A DNA stretch of 64,000 nt from Cydia pomonella (lineage: Eukaryota > Arthropoda > Insecta > Lepidoptera > Tortricidae). The stretch is from assembly GCF_033807575.1 (NCBI RefSeq), contig NC_084727.1, positions 2,914,001-2,978,000 on the forward strand. The letters run 5' to 3'. Shown here one piece after another: positions 42,309 through 53,330 of this stretch (position 1 is the first letter of the stretch; every line of letters begins with the position of its first letter). The translations under genes and the position numbers were made by a program. The notes under the pieces were generated by a model. The model had not been told where the DNA came from. It was given only the letters and a program-made list of their open reading frames with translations, and did not search any database.

Positions 42309-42925
42309 CTTTAAACGAGCAATTCTTGTATATATATATATTTATTATTACGCTGCACAAATTTCTTCAATGATGTATAATAACTATGTAGTAGGCGTTA
42401 CCATAAAGCCTTCGACCATCATTTCGAAATTTGTGCAGCTAATATAATTGAAATCGAACTTCACTTACAGGGAAGTTCGTTTAATTTCCAAATATATATA
42501 TATTTCTGTGATCTCGGAAACGGCCCTAACGATTTCGCTGAAACTTGGTATATGGGGGTTTTTGGGGGTATACAATCTATCTAGATTAGTCTTATGTTTG
42601 GGAAAACGCGTGTTTTCGAGTTTTCATGCGTTTTTCTTTCGACGAAGAATATGGTCGCTAATTTCGTGTTGCCGGCCACTGTCCGTCTGGTCCAGCGGGT
42701 TAAAACGCGGACTGCTAAACGAGTGTTACGAGTTCGAATCTCGCCCGGTGACTAACTTTTTTTTTTATATGTTCAAGTTTATATATTTTTTTTTAATTTT
42801 TATTGTTTTAGACAAGTTTAATTTGGTAAAAAAAATGTAGTTAAGATTATCACCTATACACCACCATATTACAATAAATAGTTATATTATAACCGAGCAA
42901 AGCTTGGTCGCCCAGGTACTTAGTA
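42309..42925 (+). mobile_element. Helitron-like non-autonomous element, copy 1 (with inner insertion)
   Basis: Begins TCTTATACCTTTAAACGAGC and ends in a hairpin-like ACCGAGCAAAGCTTGGTCGC followed by CCAGGTACT. It has no terminal inverted repeats, which suggests a Helitron (I recall a Lep1-type family with these ends; not verified). The middle has GTGATCTCGGAAACGG and a tRNA-like piece (about 42680-42755) with GAGTTCGAATCTCGCCCGG. About 150 bp near 42349-42490, with GCTGCACAAATTTC ends inverted, are absent from copy 2 (56538-56972). Confidence 0.65.
42349..42441. mobile_element. small inverted-repeat insertion inside the Helitron-like copy
   Basis: GCTGCACAAATTTC on the left and GAAATTTGTGCAGC on the right are exact inverses about 65 bp apart. 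This part is missing in the second Helitron-like copy. Confidence 0.6.
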
Positions 42926-42962
42926 CTTATCTAACGATTTAGACGATCGGACATTCAAGTGT

Positions 42963-43160
42963 ATGTCTAATATCCAAGCCTTAAGGTTCAGAAACAGTTT
43001 AAAAGAGTTTTTGGAACCAAGGTCATCTAATCGTGGTAATGAAGTACAATTTAACTCATTACAAACACGAACAACTTTAGAGGGCATTTTAAATGATCCA
43101 ACTGACTTCCAAAGTTCCTCGTATGAATTAAGAAAATTGTTCTATTCTAAAGACTCTTAA
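42963..43160 (+). CDS. orphan short ORF beside the Helitron-like end
   Basis: 65 codons from Met (MSNIQALRFRNSLKEFLEPR, then LEGILNDPTDFQSSSYELRK) to a stop after FYSKDS. The frame extends about 15 codons upstream to an AG at 42918. The composition looks protein-like and ends in a clear C-terminus. I do not recognise it. It may be the last exon of an unknown gene, a gene piece captured next to the Helitron-like element, or chance. No partner exon was found. Confidence 0.25.
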   Translation: MSNIQALRFRNSLKEFLEPRSSNRGNEVQFNSLQTRTTLEGILNDPTDFQSSSYELRKLFYSKDS

Positions 43161-43161
43161 T

Positions 43162-43348
43162 ATGGAACTAGCGACCCGCCCGGCTTCGCACACGAGGTGT
43201 AGTATATTCGCTAGTTAAACCTTCCTCTTTAATCACTATCTATCAAAAAACTGCATCAAAATCTGTTGCGTTGTTTTAAAGATCTAAGCAGACATAGGGA
43301 CAGACAGATAGCGGAAAACGACTTTGTTTTATACTATGTAGTGATGAT
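43162..43348 (+). repeat. interspersed repeat beginning ACTAGCGACCCGCCCGGC
   Basis: Starts ACTAGCGACCCGCCCGGCTT, has GCATCAAAATCTGTTGCGTT and GGGACAGACAGATAGCGG, and ends TTTATACTATGTAGTGATGA. This arrangement is common in arthropod genomes; the class is uncertain. Confidence 0.55.
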
Positions 43349-44231
43349 GTATGTTGGTCTGTAAGGTATGTCTATGACATGGAAGTATTATAGGCATCAG
43401 TTGCTTAAAAATAAATGTTATTTGTCTTGATAAGTCATGTTTTGACCCGCACGAACTAAAGTGAAATATGGCCCTGGGGTCAAAAAGTTTGGAAAGCCTT
43501 GCCCTAAAGTCCTAATTCGTCCGTTTCTAATGTTTCTATCGTTACTTCGTAACCGAATATTTACCAAACTTACATAATTATTAGAAGTGACAAGTGACCT
43601 TCAAGACGAAAAGAATCGTCACGTTTCACCGCACGTGTGGGCATCGCACGCGTGATAATATATCACGTTACTGGAAAATATGCCTTATTGTTTATGGATA
43701 AAGTAGTTTTTAGTATGTTGAACGAATGTATGTCGGAGCCCAAGAGGATTTTGTTTCATTGATGTATTTTATGAAGGGTTTTTTCTGCTCGCCGACTGTA
43801 ATGCTTGAACTAAGATTTCGTATAGCAAACTATAATTTCGTGCTTTTCATGTATGGACTCCCAACTTAACTATAAGATTAATTTCCATACGCTGTAGTCG
43901 ACTGAAAAAAAATTGACCAATCACGTGCCGCCGCGCTCCCATAGACCAAGACAAAAACGGGCGCAGGGTGCGGGGCGGGAGTCGCGCGTTTATGTCTGAT
44001 TGTCTACAGTTTTGTCTTCTGAGATACTTAACAATTTACATTCATTATTTAGGTTTTATAGTAAAGTATTATTTTAGATGACTCGTAGAAAAAGTATTGT
44101 ATACAATAGTGGTATAATCAAGCTTTTCAATCTCATACCTTATTAAGGCAACTCAGCAAGCTGCCTAAACACGGTACTCGACTGAAAAGCTTTCTATTAT
44201 ATTACGATTGTATAAAATACTATTGCGCTCA
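43349..44231. other. intronic stretch
   Basis: A hAT-like degraded end near 43470-43505 (GGTCAAAAAGTTTGGAAAGC) and a GC-richer patch at 43920-43990. No coding exon was identified. Confidence 0.3.
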
Positions 44232-44358
44232 ACGAGGGGGGTGGGGTTAGGGTCGGCAACGCGCATGTAACTCCTCTGGAGTTGCAGGTGTACATAGGCT
44301 ACGGAGACTGCTTACCATCAGGCAGGCCGTATGCTTATTTGCCACCGACGTAGTATAA
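44232..44358 (-). repeat. family 6 interspersed repeat, partial copy
   Basis: Inverse orientation: GGGTCGGCAACGCGCATGTA, CTCCTCTGGAGTTGCAGG, GGAGACTGCTTACCATCAGG. Confidence 0.75.
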
Positions 44359-44445
44359 AAAAAAAACTATTGTTGGAATCGGAACTAGTGAGAGTGAGAG
44401 CAGGATGTGTATAATAAGTTTATTGTCAAAAAATCCATTTTTGAT

Positions 44446-44838
44446 ATAAGCTTTTATCGCTGACTGTACTTTTCTTTCAATAGGTAACTAATACTCATAG
44501 AGACATTTCTAACTAGGTTCCTATGACCACCTCCTGTCTCCATCATCAGATCAGCTCGATGGTACCATAATATTGTTGTAACTTACATAGAGTCAAACCA
44601 AGATAAGTTAAGTAAGATAAGATAAGCGATATGAAATGAAATGAAATAGGGTTGTTTCCAATTTTTGAAACGCTTGTATTACGTTCTATATTAACTAAAA
44701 GTTGCCCTAAAATTCAACTTTTATACTAAAAACGGCTTTAAAGATGTTAAATTAACAAAATATATTTTGACAGATGCTTTCGCGCCCAAAACGCATGAAT
44801 TAACATATTACAAACCAACATTGCGAGTTAAATAAAAG
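44446..44838. mobile_element. non-autonomous element family 3, copy 3
   Basis: Ends TAAGCTTTTATCGCTGAC and AAATAAAAGCTTGTA. It shares CATCATCAGATCAGCTCGAT and TACCATAATATTG; the second half is diverged. Confidence 0.6.
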
Positions 44839-44995
44839 CTTGTAAAAAAATATGTTAACCCTTTGAACACAAACATCACTCAAACGCCAAGCTCCCGGGC
44901 GCAAGCGAGCTAATGTAAACCTTATTCGAAAGTGTGAAGGTTACTTTGACAGCGTCCGCCATAATACCTATAGTTGTCTTAGGCCATTCACATAT

Positions 44996-45178
44996 ACATA
45001 TCTAAGAATGGGCCTTATGGACAATAAGAATGGGGCCAGTACAGTGGAGTCACGCACACGAATTCGAGCCAATCTTGCAGTCTAACGCCACAACGCGATT
45101 GGTTGATGAGTTCGCATCACGCGCGCGATTTGTCGCAATCGCAACTAGCCCTTAGAATCCTTAGATATATATCAATGT
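44996..45178. mobile_element. fold-back element family 5, further copy
   Basis: ATATCTAAGAATGGGCCTTA, ACAATAAGAATGGGGCCAGT, CACGCACACGAATTCGAGCC and the closing CCTTAGATATAT inverse. Confidence 0.65.
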
Positions 45179-45276
45179 CTTTGGCGCTGTGGGTACGACT
45201 AGTTACGACGCCTTTAGGTGCTGCTGCTTAGGTGCTATATTTTGTCCATCTTATGTTAATAATACTAATATTTAAT

Positions 45277-45706
45277 TAAAGTTAGAAATATTACTTTGCT
45301 AATCCGCGAGAAAATAACGTGTTAGTCAATCAGTGCTAACCCGTTATACTTACTTGCGTATTTTTACATGCAATTAATGTTCCCACCCTCCCACCGCAAA
45401 AATAAATACGCAAATAAATATAACAACCCACCACGAAAAGTACAAAACTCGACACGTGTTTCGCCTCTCTACGAGGCATCCTCAGGAGATGCTGGAGATG
45501 TTGACGATCTGACACCCGACAACTGACCTGAGGGCCTACCGCGAACCACGTTCGGCGTGTTATCTCCCTATCACGCTTACGTACGAATTTACAAGTGCGA
45601 CAGAGAGGCAACACGTCGAACGTGATTCGCGGTTGGCCTCCTGGGCCTGACTGATCTGACGTTATTTTCTCGCGGATTAGCAAAGTAATATTTCTGGCTT
45701 TAATTA
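45277..45706. mobile_element. element with about 45-bp terminal inverted repeats, containing a nested MITE
   Basis: Left AATATTACTTTGCTAATCCG then CGAGAAAATAACG; right CGTTATTTTCTCG then CGGATTAGCAAAGTAATATT, exact inverses. A MITE of family 2 sits inside at 45534-45645. Confidence 0.7.
45534..45645. mobile_element. small fold-back MITE, family 2, copy 2 (nested)
   Basis: GAGGGCCTACCGCGAACCAC, CGTTCGGCGTGTTATCTCCC and the mirrored right arm GGCAACACGTCGAACGTG. Confidence 0.75.
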
Positions 45707-46271
45707 CATGGATTTCTGCAAAGTAACGCCTGATTCTATTAACTAATATTTAATGTTTAATGATATTATGCAATTTAATTACATACATTTAAATTTATTT
45801 TGATTTAGTATGTATATCTACATGAATATGTCTAGTTAATTTAAATCTTTATCATTAAGAAATTCGTCTATACTATAGTAAAAATTTTTAGTCAGTAGGT
45901 TTACAAGTTTAGGCTTGAATATTTAATCTCATTTGACATACTGTGGGGTAATTTGTTATATAATTGTATAGATCTTACGTGGGTTTTTATAAATTACCAA
46001 TTTGCACGTTGGGATGGCTAGTACATTTTTACATATCGTGTTGCCAGCTACTAGATCTTTGCGCATTTCATATAGGTGTAAGTGTTTTCTTACAAACGTT
46101 GTTTCCTGAATGTATATAGGTAGATGGTAAGGTAAGTAATTTGAATTTCGAAAAGAATAAGGTTAAGGAACAATTAGCCCGATTAAGTATTTCCACTAAT
46201 GACTGCATACTGCAGAGGGTTTTCTTACCTAGCTTAACTAGGCATAAGTTTACTGTCAAGTAAGTACGTAC

Positions 46272-46407
46272 AGTCAAGTGCAAAAATATGTATCGAATAA
46301 ATCGTCTCATAAATATCGTACTACGCTCTTATTACACTGGAATAAGATGCTATGGGACATATTTTTGAGTAAGATGTGTACATCCATATTTTTACACTTG
46401 ACTGCAC
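46272..46407. mobile_element. fold-back element with CAGTCAAGTG ends
   Basis: CAGTCAAGTGCAAAAATATG on the left; CATATTTTTACACTTGACTG, its near inverse, on the right. About 95 bp of AT-rich centre. Confidence 0.65.
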
Positions 46408-46536
46408 CTACTGCGCATTTTTAGGTCGCGTCGACACCTATGCCCTTGTTGGTACTAGGTACCAGATTGCGCGAGAAGACAACCAGTTTGCGCAGCTTCA
46501 ATATGAGGGCCAGCATTTTAACTTAAGCACAGTAAG

Positions 46537-46712
46537 CAGGGCCGGATTTAGGGGAGGGCAACCGGGGCTACAGCCCCGGGGCCTCCACAAAAGAGGGGCC
46601 CCCACAATAGAGACTTCGGAAAATTTACCATTTTACTTGGAAAATAATTTGGGCCCAGGGGGCCTCCACTCCTTTATTGCCCGAGGCTTCCAGACCTCTA
46701 AATCCGGTATTG
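46537..46712. mobile_element. GC-rich hAT-like MITE with 8-bp TSD
   Basis: Starts CAGGGCCGGATTTAG, ends CTAAATCCGGTATTG (near inverse). Flanking 8-mers are ACAGTAAG (46529-46536) and ACAGTAGG (46713-46720), 7 of 8 identical. No ORF. Confidence 0.78.
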
Positions 46713-46720
46713 ACAGTAGG

Positions 46721-47394
46721 CTCAATAACACTTGTGTTGAGGGTACTTAGACAATGAGATATATAATAATATAAATATTTATAAATACTCAACTACAAAT
46801 AATCATTAAAAACATCTAAGAATAAGAAGTTCGGACATACAGCGAACGATTTTTGCACAACCAAGGTTTGTTTTGTGCCACGGTTCTTGACTAAAAACAC
46901 AATATAAAAGGTTAAGATACTGGTAACAAAGAATATACATTGGGTCAGGCTCAACTATCATATATTTCATATATTTTTATTCGGTAGATTACTTTTAATT
47001 TATTTTATTAACTAGTTATCTGGTTTCTTGATATGAAATGTTAATGGTCTGTTAAATAGGTCAAGTTTAATTCGATTTTAACCAAAATACTATAGCCGTC
47101 CAAGCTTACTTTGCACCGACTTGAACAGCGCAAAGTGTGGCAGTGTCATTAGAAACGTCATATTTTCATAGAAATTAGACATTAATGATGACATTACCTC
47201 ACTTTGTCATTACAAATGGCATAGGATTCGCCTGGCCGACTGCCTACTTTTAAATACGCCGGTAGCAATGCATCAAAGAAAATAGGGTATTTTACTGCAT
47301 TTAAATAAATTAATTCATACCATACACTAAAAAGCACGATAATATTAATAGAGAAACGTAGACAGCAGTAATTTTTAAACACAATTTGCCGCAT
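46721..47394. other. AT-rich stretch
   Basis: No gene or clear repeat boundary was seen. Confidence 0.3.
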
Positions 47395-47515
47395 GCACCC
47401 TGAGAGGGACCCCGAGTGGGACCCACGGGACACCATAGATGTGCTGGCCGGGGTGCAGCAGGCCGAAAAGGAGATGGCGGGAGGACATAGTCGTATTTTT
47501 TTAGACGTAGTTTAA
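47395..47515 (+). mobile_element. small LINE (RTE-type) C-terminal scrap
   Basis: In one plus-strand frame SRPKRRWREDIVVF matches the GRPKRRW block seen at 16735-16912. Nothing else of the element is readable. Confidence 0.5.
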
Positions 47516-47929
47516 ATTTAGAACTATAAAGTGTTGGTAACTTGACCGTGACGTAATTTGCTAGTGTTTCATATAAATTAATCAATTTTTCGTGTTATGG
47601 CTCCATCAAGGTGTTGATGATTCTGCCAATGTCCTAGTAGCAAATCGTTTTGACAGTTCGAAAAAAGTAACTGATTTGATTATTAGTCAAATACACTACT
47701 TATTATCAAAAATTACAAAATTCTCATGGGAAAAGTCCTCGGTATTTTTTTCTCGTCAATCGTTCTGACTGAGTCTGGATTTCGATGTCACTTGAAACAG
47801 ACGCCAATTTATTACGTAAATGTTAGATAAAACAGTCGTTATTAACTGTTTAGTACCTACATTGAGTAATTACCTACCCTACCCTAAGCTGAAAGAGAAT
47901 TTCCTAAGTCGAAACTTTCTTTCTTTTCT

Positions 47930-48095
47930 TTCTTTTGGCGTTGAAAATCTAGGTCCATGGGGTCCCAGCCCGCACAAGATTTTTGCAGAAATTGCGAAGC
48001 GTCTGGTTGACATAACTGGTGACCGAAGAGCTGGCGGCTTCCTCGCACAACGTAGATACAACGGTAACGAAATGCCGCCAGCATCCAAAATTCAA
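47930..48095 (+). mobile_element. LINE C-terminal remnant (AKRLVD-TGD-RAG motif)
   Basis: FGVENLGPWGPSPHKIFAEI, then AKRLVDITGDRRAGGFLAQR. The same motif order is at 57528-57755 and 63095-63230, so this is one retroelement family; its clade is uncertain. Confidence 0.6.
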
Positions 48096-48419
48096 AATTC
48101 ATTTTTTTTTATAAATAATAGAATAGAATAGGACATTAAACTTTTAAAGCATAAAGCGGTAGAAATTTTACAGATGTCGGTGAAATATCAAAAATAATCC
48201 AATTTTTCTCTTAAATGTCCCATGATTGGTGCCGTTAACATAAGTCATTTTGGTGTGTGTTTATTGAAAAACGCTCATGAAAAATAAGTCACGGCAAATA
48301 TATAACAATTATAATATAAATCATATACGATCATTTACAATCTTTTGCTTTCATAAGTAATAATTACTGATAAAATAAAAAAATGCGGTTCATAGAATAC
48401 ATCTACTTACTTACCAAGT

Positions 48420-48545
48420 TTGAACAGTATAGCTCTTATAGTTTCGGAGAAAAGTGGCGGTGACATAATCGGACAGACAGACGGACATAACGAATCTATA
48501 AGGGTTCCGTTTTTTGCCATTTGGCTACGGAACCCTAAAAAGCGT
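48420..48545 (-). repeat. interspersed repeat with GGGTTCCGT core
   Basis: Inverse of the repeat at 33866: GACAGACAGACGGACATAAC, GAATCTATAAGGGTTCCG, TTTGGCTACGGAACCC. Confidence 0.7.
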
Positions 48546-48986
48546 TTTTCAATAAAGAGACAATTCTAGAGTTTTACCTTATTTCTAATGCTAAAAAAAC
48601 GAACTGCCGTGTGTTCGTGGACGTCACAAATAAACATAAACACACCAGTAAACATATCCACACAACTCATACACGTTGTACACGCGCACGGCCAAGGTCT
48701 AGAAACCCTACACGATACGGTTGGTTAACTGCATTACCGCCTACACTGAATAAGTGTAGGTACTTATAGACTGCGGGCCTGGAGCATATGTCGTCAGTCA
48801 TCGCCTCCCGGCTGATACTTTCTCAGATGATAGATTAGATGCTATCATGAATTAAAAAATAGTGCGGTGGAAAGACCGTCAATTGATGACATGAACATGT
48901 AATAAAAAAAAACAATCATCGTCCCTGATTGATATTGTGTATGATAGTTTAGATGCTGTTTTATACAAAAAACCGTCAGCCAGTTG
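48546..48986. other. repeat-like flank of the minus-strand LINE
   Basis: A short motif, GCGGTGGAAAGACCGTCAAT with AACATGTAATAAAAA, at 48860-48910 recurs right of the LINE at 51998-52040 (GCGGTGGAAAAACCGTCAGC ... AACATGTAAAAAA). No gene. Confidence 0.4.
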
Positions 48987-51900
48987 TATCTAAGATTAGA
49001 TTAAGATTAAGATTAAGATATTTATTAATAAAATTATAAATAATTTTACATGTCACACAGTAGTATATACATAAGTATCACAACATATTATTATTACTAG
49101 CTGTTATCGTTAGGTACAGTTTTAGCAGATTTGGTCAGTTATAATGGTACTTTTTCATATCTTAGTTTAGTAGTATAATTAGGTACATAGTTTATGATTA
49201 CATCATTCAGTTGGAGGTATCAGTGGTCCTTAACATAAATTCACTTATTGTGTAGCACGCTAACCCAATTAAAATTTTCTTAAGTTTACTTTCAAATATT
49301 GCCTCACTAGTTGAGTTAATGACCTCTTTCGGTAGAGTGTTATAAATCTTTGCACCCATGACAACGAGTGACTTCCGAGTCTTTGCCAGTCGGCAGCGCG
49401 GGACCAGCAGGAGGTGCTCGCCACGCGTGTTGCGGCCGTGGTTCTGCCCGCGGGTTGTATATAGCCCGAGATTTGCCTTCACATATTTACAGACTTTTAA
49501 TATATAAACACATGGCAGCGTGAGGATCCTGTGTTCCTTAAATAACGACTGCGCTGGATAATCATTGGGCTTGCCCGAAATTATCCTAAGGGCACGCTTT
49601 TGTAGTCTAAACAGTCTATTGCATTCGGCTGCAGTGGCCCACAGCTCTACACCTTGAATCAAAATTGAGTGGAAATACCCATAGTATGCCGTTTTAAGAT
49701 TTTGAGGCGTTAGAGTTGGCGCGAGTCTAGAAAGGGCGAAGCACGCCGATGCTAGTCTGCCGGCTACCGCATCTATATGGGGGGTCCAAGTTAGTCCCGA
49801 GTCAATAGTAAAACCGAGATATTTTGCTTGCTCAACCTGTGGGAGTTTTATATTGTTCACATATATTTCTAGCGGACATATACCAATTTTTCGAAGTTGA
49901 AAGTGCATAATATTTGTTTTATCTATATTAAGAAGCATACCGTTAGATGAAAACCACTTGGCAATGTTGTGTATTACTTTATGGGCTTTAATTTTTAAGT
50001 TGTTGAAATTATCTTCATTTAATATTATGCACGTGTCATCTGCAAACATAATATACTCAGGCTCAGAGCACGCCGTCATAATGTCGTTAACTAGTATTAA
50101 AAATAGGTTATTACCCATCATCGATCCTTGGGGTACGGCACAATCTCCTATGGGTTCAAGGTTCGATTTCGCGCCACGAACGACTGTGCTTTGTTGTCGG
50201 TTGCTGAGGAATGAGGCGATCGTGTTAAGAAAGTTGCCCTCGAAGCCGTAGCGTGCTAATTTCGAGAGGAGCAATGAGTGGTCGATCATCTCAAAGGCGC
50301 GCGAAAGGTCACAGAATATCGCTGCGACCTGCCGCCCGCCCTCGAGATGCGCCATCACTCGTGCGACCGCGTCGCGCGCCGCGTCCGTCGTCGAACGGCC
50401 AGTCTGGTAGGCATACTGCTGGTTATTTAAAAGATTTTTTGATATAAAGTGTTCCATCATTCGCTTACTTAGTAGACGCTCAAAAACCTTAGAAATTACA
50501 GGTATGAGGGAAATCGGCCTATAGAATTTAGGTATATGCATTTCACCCTTTCCTTTATAGATGGGCTGAATTTTTACTAACTTTAACGTGTCGGGGTATA
50601 CACCCGCATTGACGCATTTATTGAATATAGATAGCAGTAAGGATATGACAGTAGGAGGGAGAAGATCAATGACATAGGTTGTCATATCGTTGATGTCCTT
50701 AGAATGTTTTCGTTTCACGTCCTTACATGTTTTCAGCATTTCGTTAAGAGTAAACGGTTTAAATAGGAATGCAGATGGTACCTGTGGCAGATATCTGTCG
50801 AGATATGCGAGTGCATCACCTACGCACGGACGCGAGTCGTTGTTCGTGTGAGTGTAGTAGTGGTTAAGCTGCGCGGCGGCGGCTGCTGCGCGTGCCGTCT
50901 CGCAGTCGCCCGGCGCACGGCTCACGAGCACGTCCAGGGGGCCGCTCCTGCTGCTACTGCGCCGGCATGTCTCCGACGAGATGACGCTCCACATAGCCCG
51001 ACAGACACTGCCACCTGCACTACACACTATTTTGCTATTTATGAATTCTACACGGTCATTACGTAATGTGGCCCAATACGCTGTTTCCAATTTTAATAGA
51101 CTCGAGTGTAGCTCGATGTCGTTAGGTTGTTTAGATAACTTAACCTTCGTTGCACGCAATTTATGGCGTAGTTTACGTAAGAGGTCATTAACCCAGGTGT
51201 TTACAATCTTTTTAATAGGTTGTCTTCGCTTAGGGAAGTGAATATCATAATAGTGTTTAAGGATGTTCATTACAGATGTAGTTATTTTATTAGGGCATTT
51301 ATTTTTTATAAAAACACAATCCCAGTCATATAACTCGAGGCTCTGAATAAAATTGTATTTGTTTTGATTTGAAAAAATGCGTTTAGTTGTAAACTTAATG
51401 GGAGAAAAGGAATTTTTAGTATTTATGATTACATTTACACTCAAGTGATCTGACAGGTACATTTCTTTACAAGTCACATCGCAAATCATGCTTTTGTGTA
51501 TGTTAGAATATGCATGGTCAATACAAGTTTCTGATGTTGCAGTTATTCTAGTAGGTACGGTTACTAGCTGTCTAAAATTGTGTTGTTTAATTATATTTAG
51601 GAGACATCTGGTGTTAGAACATTTAGTTAGGAGATCAATATTAATGTCTCCTACCAGTACAACATTATTATTCTGTATACATTCTAGGTTTAGTAATTCA
51701 TCTAACTTAGTAAGATATAAAGGTACATCACCATTGGGCGGGCGGTAGATACACACAATGATAAGGTCCAGTCCAATGCACTCGATGGCACAGGCTTCGA
51801 AGTGGGCCTCGAAGGATAACTCTGCGATCTCCCTGCGTTCCATTGTGATTATATCCGATTTTGTGTAAATACAGGCTCCACCACCTTTCTTTGTCTGTCT

Positions 51901-51990
51901 CGAGTACTGGGCCCGGAGGTTGTAGTTGAGGATATTGATCGTAGAAAGCTGGGTTTGTTGAAGCCAATGTTCCGTGGAAATATTTTTTCC
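48987..51990 (-). mobile_element. 5'-truncated non-LTR retrotransposon (endonuclease-RT)
   Basis: The minus-strand insertion ends with a (TTAATC)n tail at 48987-49018 and is cut at its 5' end within the endonuclease (about 51990, where the frame still reads NISTEHWLQQ). About 3 kb. It lies in the SERAC1-like intron, antisense to it. Confidence 0.85.
49207..51843 (-). CDS. LINE ORF2: endonuclease C-terminal half and reverse transcriptase, 878 aa from first Met
   Basis: The protein would nick the target and copy element RNA. Before the Met the frame is open to about 51990 with TEHWL and KKGGGACIY, endonuclease blocks. After it come IYRPPNGD, VLVGDINIDLL and the SDHLSV catalytic block (about 130). 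RT blocks are YRPISLIPVISKVFERLL (about 440), YQTGRSTTDA (about 475), FCDLSRAFEMIDH (about 510), AVPQGSMMGNNLFLILVNDI (about 565) and FADDTCIIL (about 600). The usual PQGSxLGPxLF is changed to PQGSMMGNNLF, and DLSKAFD to DLSRAFE; whether this is the family norm or decay is open. No stop codon interrupts it. Jockey-group LINE likely. Confidence 0.88.
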   Translation of the reverse strand: MERREIAELSFEAHFEACAIECIGLDLIIVCIYRPPNGDVPLYLTKLDELLNLECIQNNNVVLVGDINIDLLTKCSNTRCLLNIIKQHNFRQLVTVPTRITATSETCIDHAYSNIHKSMICDVTCKEMYLSDHLSVNVIINTKNSFSPIKFTTKRIFSNQNKYNFIQSLELYDWDCVFIKNKCPNKITTSVMNILKHYYDIHFPKRRQPIKKIVNTWVNDLLRKLRHKLRATKVKLSKQPNDIELHSSLLKLETAYWATLRNDRVEFINSKIVCSAGGSVCRAMWSVISSETCRRSSSRSGPLDVLVSRAPGDCETARAAAAAAQLNHYYTHTNNDSRPCVGDALAYLDRYLPQVPSAFLFKPFTLNEMLKTCKDVKRKHSKDINDMTTYVIDLLPPTVISLLLSIFNKCVNAGVYPDTLKLVKIQPIYKGKGEMHIPKFYRPISLIPVISKVFERLLSKRMMEHFISKNLLNNQQYAYQTGRSTTDAARDAVARVMAHLEGGRQVAAIFCDLSRAFEMIDHSLLLSKLARYGFEGNFLNTIASFLSNRQQSTVVRGAKSNLEPIGDCAVPQGSMMGNNLFLILVNDIMTACSEPEYIMFADDTCIILNEDNFNNLKIKAHKVIHNIAKWFSSNGMLLNIDKTNIMHFQLRKIGICPLEIYVNNIKLPQVEQAKYLGFTIDSGLTWTPHIDAVAGRLASACFALSRLAPTLTPQNLKTAYYGYFHSILIQGVELWATAAECNRLFRLQKRALRIISGKPNDYPAQSLFKEHRILTLPCVYILKVCKYVKANLGLYTTRGQNHGRNTRGEHLLLVPRCRLAKTRKSLVVMGAKIYNTLPKEVINSTSEAIFESKLKKILIGLACYTISEFMLRTTDTSN

Positions 51991-52159
51991 GTATCGCGGT
52001 GGAAAAACCGTCAGCTGGTCACATTAACATGTAAAAAATACGCGCCTTACCATTTCATGTCCGCAAAGTAATGCGTAATGCGTAAATTGCGTAATCCGTT
52101 TATTTGAAACGACTGATGAAATGCTAAGTTTCATGATTTATTTATCGCTTATTTATTAC

Positions 52160-52400
52160 ATTTTCACGGTGAGAGTCAGAATGACGGGTGTACCTAAATA
52201 AAATCAAATGAAAAGCATACCATATTTTTGTACCTAATTTGTACTATTTAGTACCTCGTACGTAAAGTTATCATCAAAAAACAGGTCACCCGCCATCCTG
52301 ACAGTCAGAATGGCGGGTGTACTTTATTACGCTATGTTGCCGTGGTTATTGATAAATTCTATAAAAGCCAAATTTTTGTACCTTTTTTGTACCTTCATAT
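52160..52400. repeat. short tandem/inverted repeat with GGCGGGTGTAC core
   Basis: AGTCAGAATGACGGGTGTAC (52168) and AGTCAGAATGGCGGGTGTAC (52303) are direct copies about 135 bp apart, each followed by similar AT-rich sequence with TTTTTGTACC. ACCCGCCAT just before the second copy folds back on ATGGCGGGT. Confidence 0.55.
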
Positions 52401-53164
52401 TCAATTATAATATGAGTCATTTTATTTGTGCTTTCCAAGTTTTACTCATTTTATATTTTGCTTGCTATTACAATTTTGCAGGCGTTATAATTTTTCAAGT
52501 TATCGATTTAATTTTTAAGAAAAAACGCTAAGGTACAATTATTTTTATTACGCCAGGATTTAGTACCTTTAATGTTTAATCTGTTAAGTTCAAATAACTC
52601 AGAAAATGATGTCCCCAATGTCAGAGTACTAATACTAATAAGATTTGGAGGTGTAAAGTCTCTCCAAGTGTCAAAATAAAATTTATGCTAAATAAATAAA
52701 TCGCGTCTGGACTGTTAAGCTAGCAGTCTCATAAACTAATGCTACAGAATGCATAACTAAGTATCTACCAAATCATGAATATTATACAATATTACAGAAA
52801 CGTAGAAAATAGTTTATTTTTGAAGACAATTTTATCTTTGTTACCAATTCTCTAATAATTGTGGACAATTCTCTGTGACCATTATGCTTCAAATTTATGC
52901 CCTAATTCATAAGCTAGCGAATGATTTTTTTTTATGTGCGATAGGTAAATGGACAAATAATGGTACATTTATCGAGTGCAGTAGTGTTTGGCACCATAAA
53001 ACTTTGAAATGGTGCATTTTTAAAATGGTTGAGAAAAAACATAGGCATGGGGGGTGATTTGTCGATAAAATTCATCGTACTATACGTGGTTAACAGCTCG
53101 ACTATACGTGGACAAACACATTGTACCTATAAAAAAAATTAAAACAAAACATGAAATACCAAAC
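52401..53164. other. AT-rich stretch
   Basis: No gene was recognised. Confidence 0.3.
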
Positions 53165-53330
53165 AAGACAATCAAAAAATTTGATCATTCAAAATCATCA
53201 TTTAAAGGTCAATTCTAACAGCTCAAAATTTGCATCAGATTACTTTGTCCCACGTGTGGTTAAAATACAACTTTCTCATTAGTTCTTGTACAATCAAGAG
53301 GGCTTTTACCAGTTGGTGTGGTGAAAAAGA
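53165..53330. repeat. interspersed repeat shared with 15427-15600
   Basis: ATTCAAAATCATCATTTAAA, TTTGCATCAGATTACTTTG, CAATCAAGAGGG and ACCAGTTGGTGTGGTG. Confidence 0.65.
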
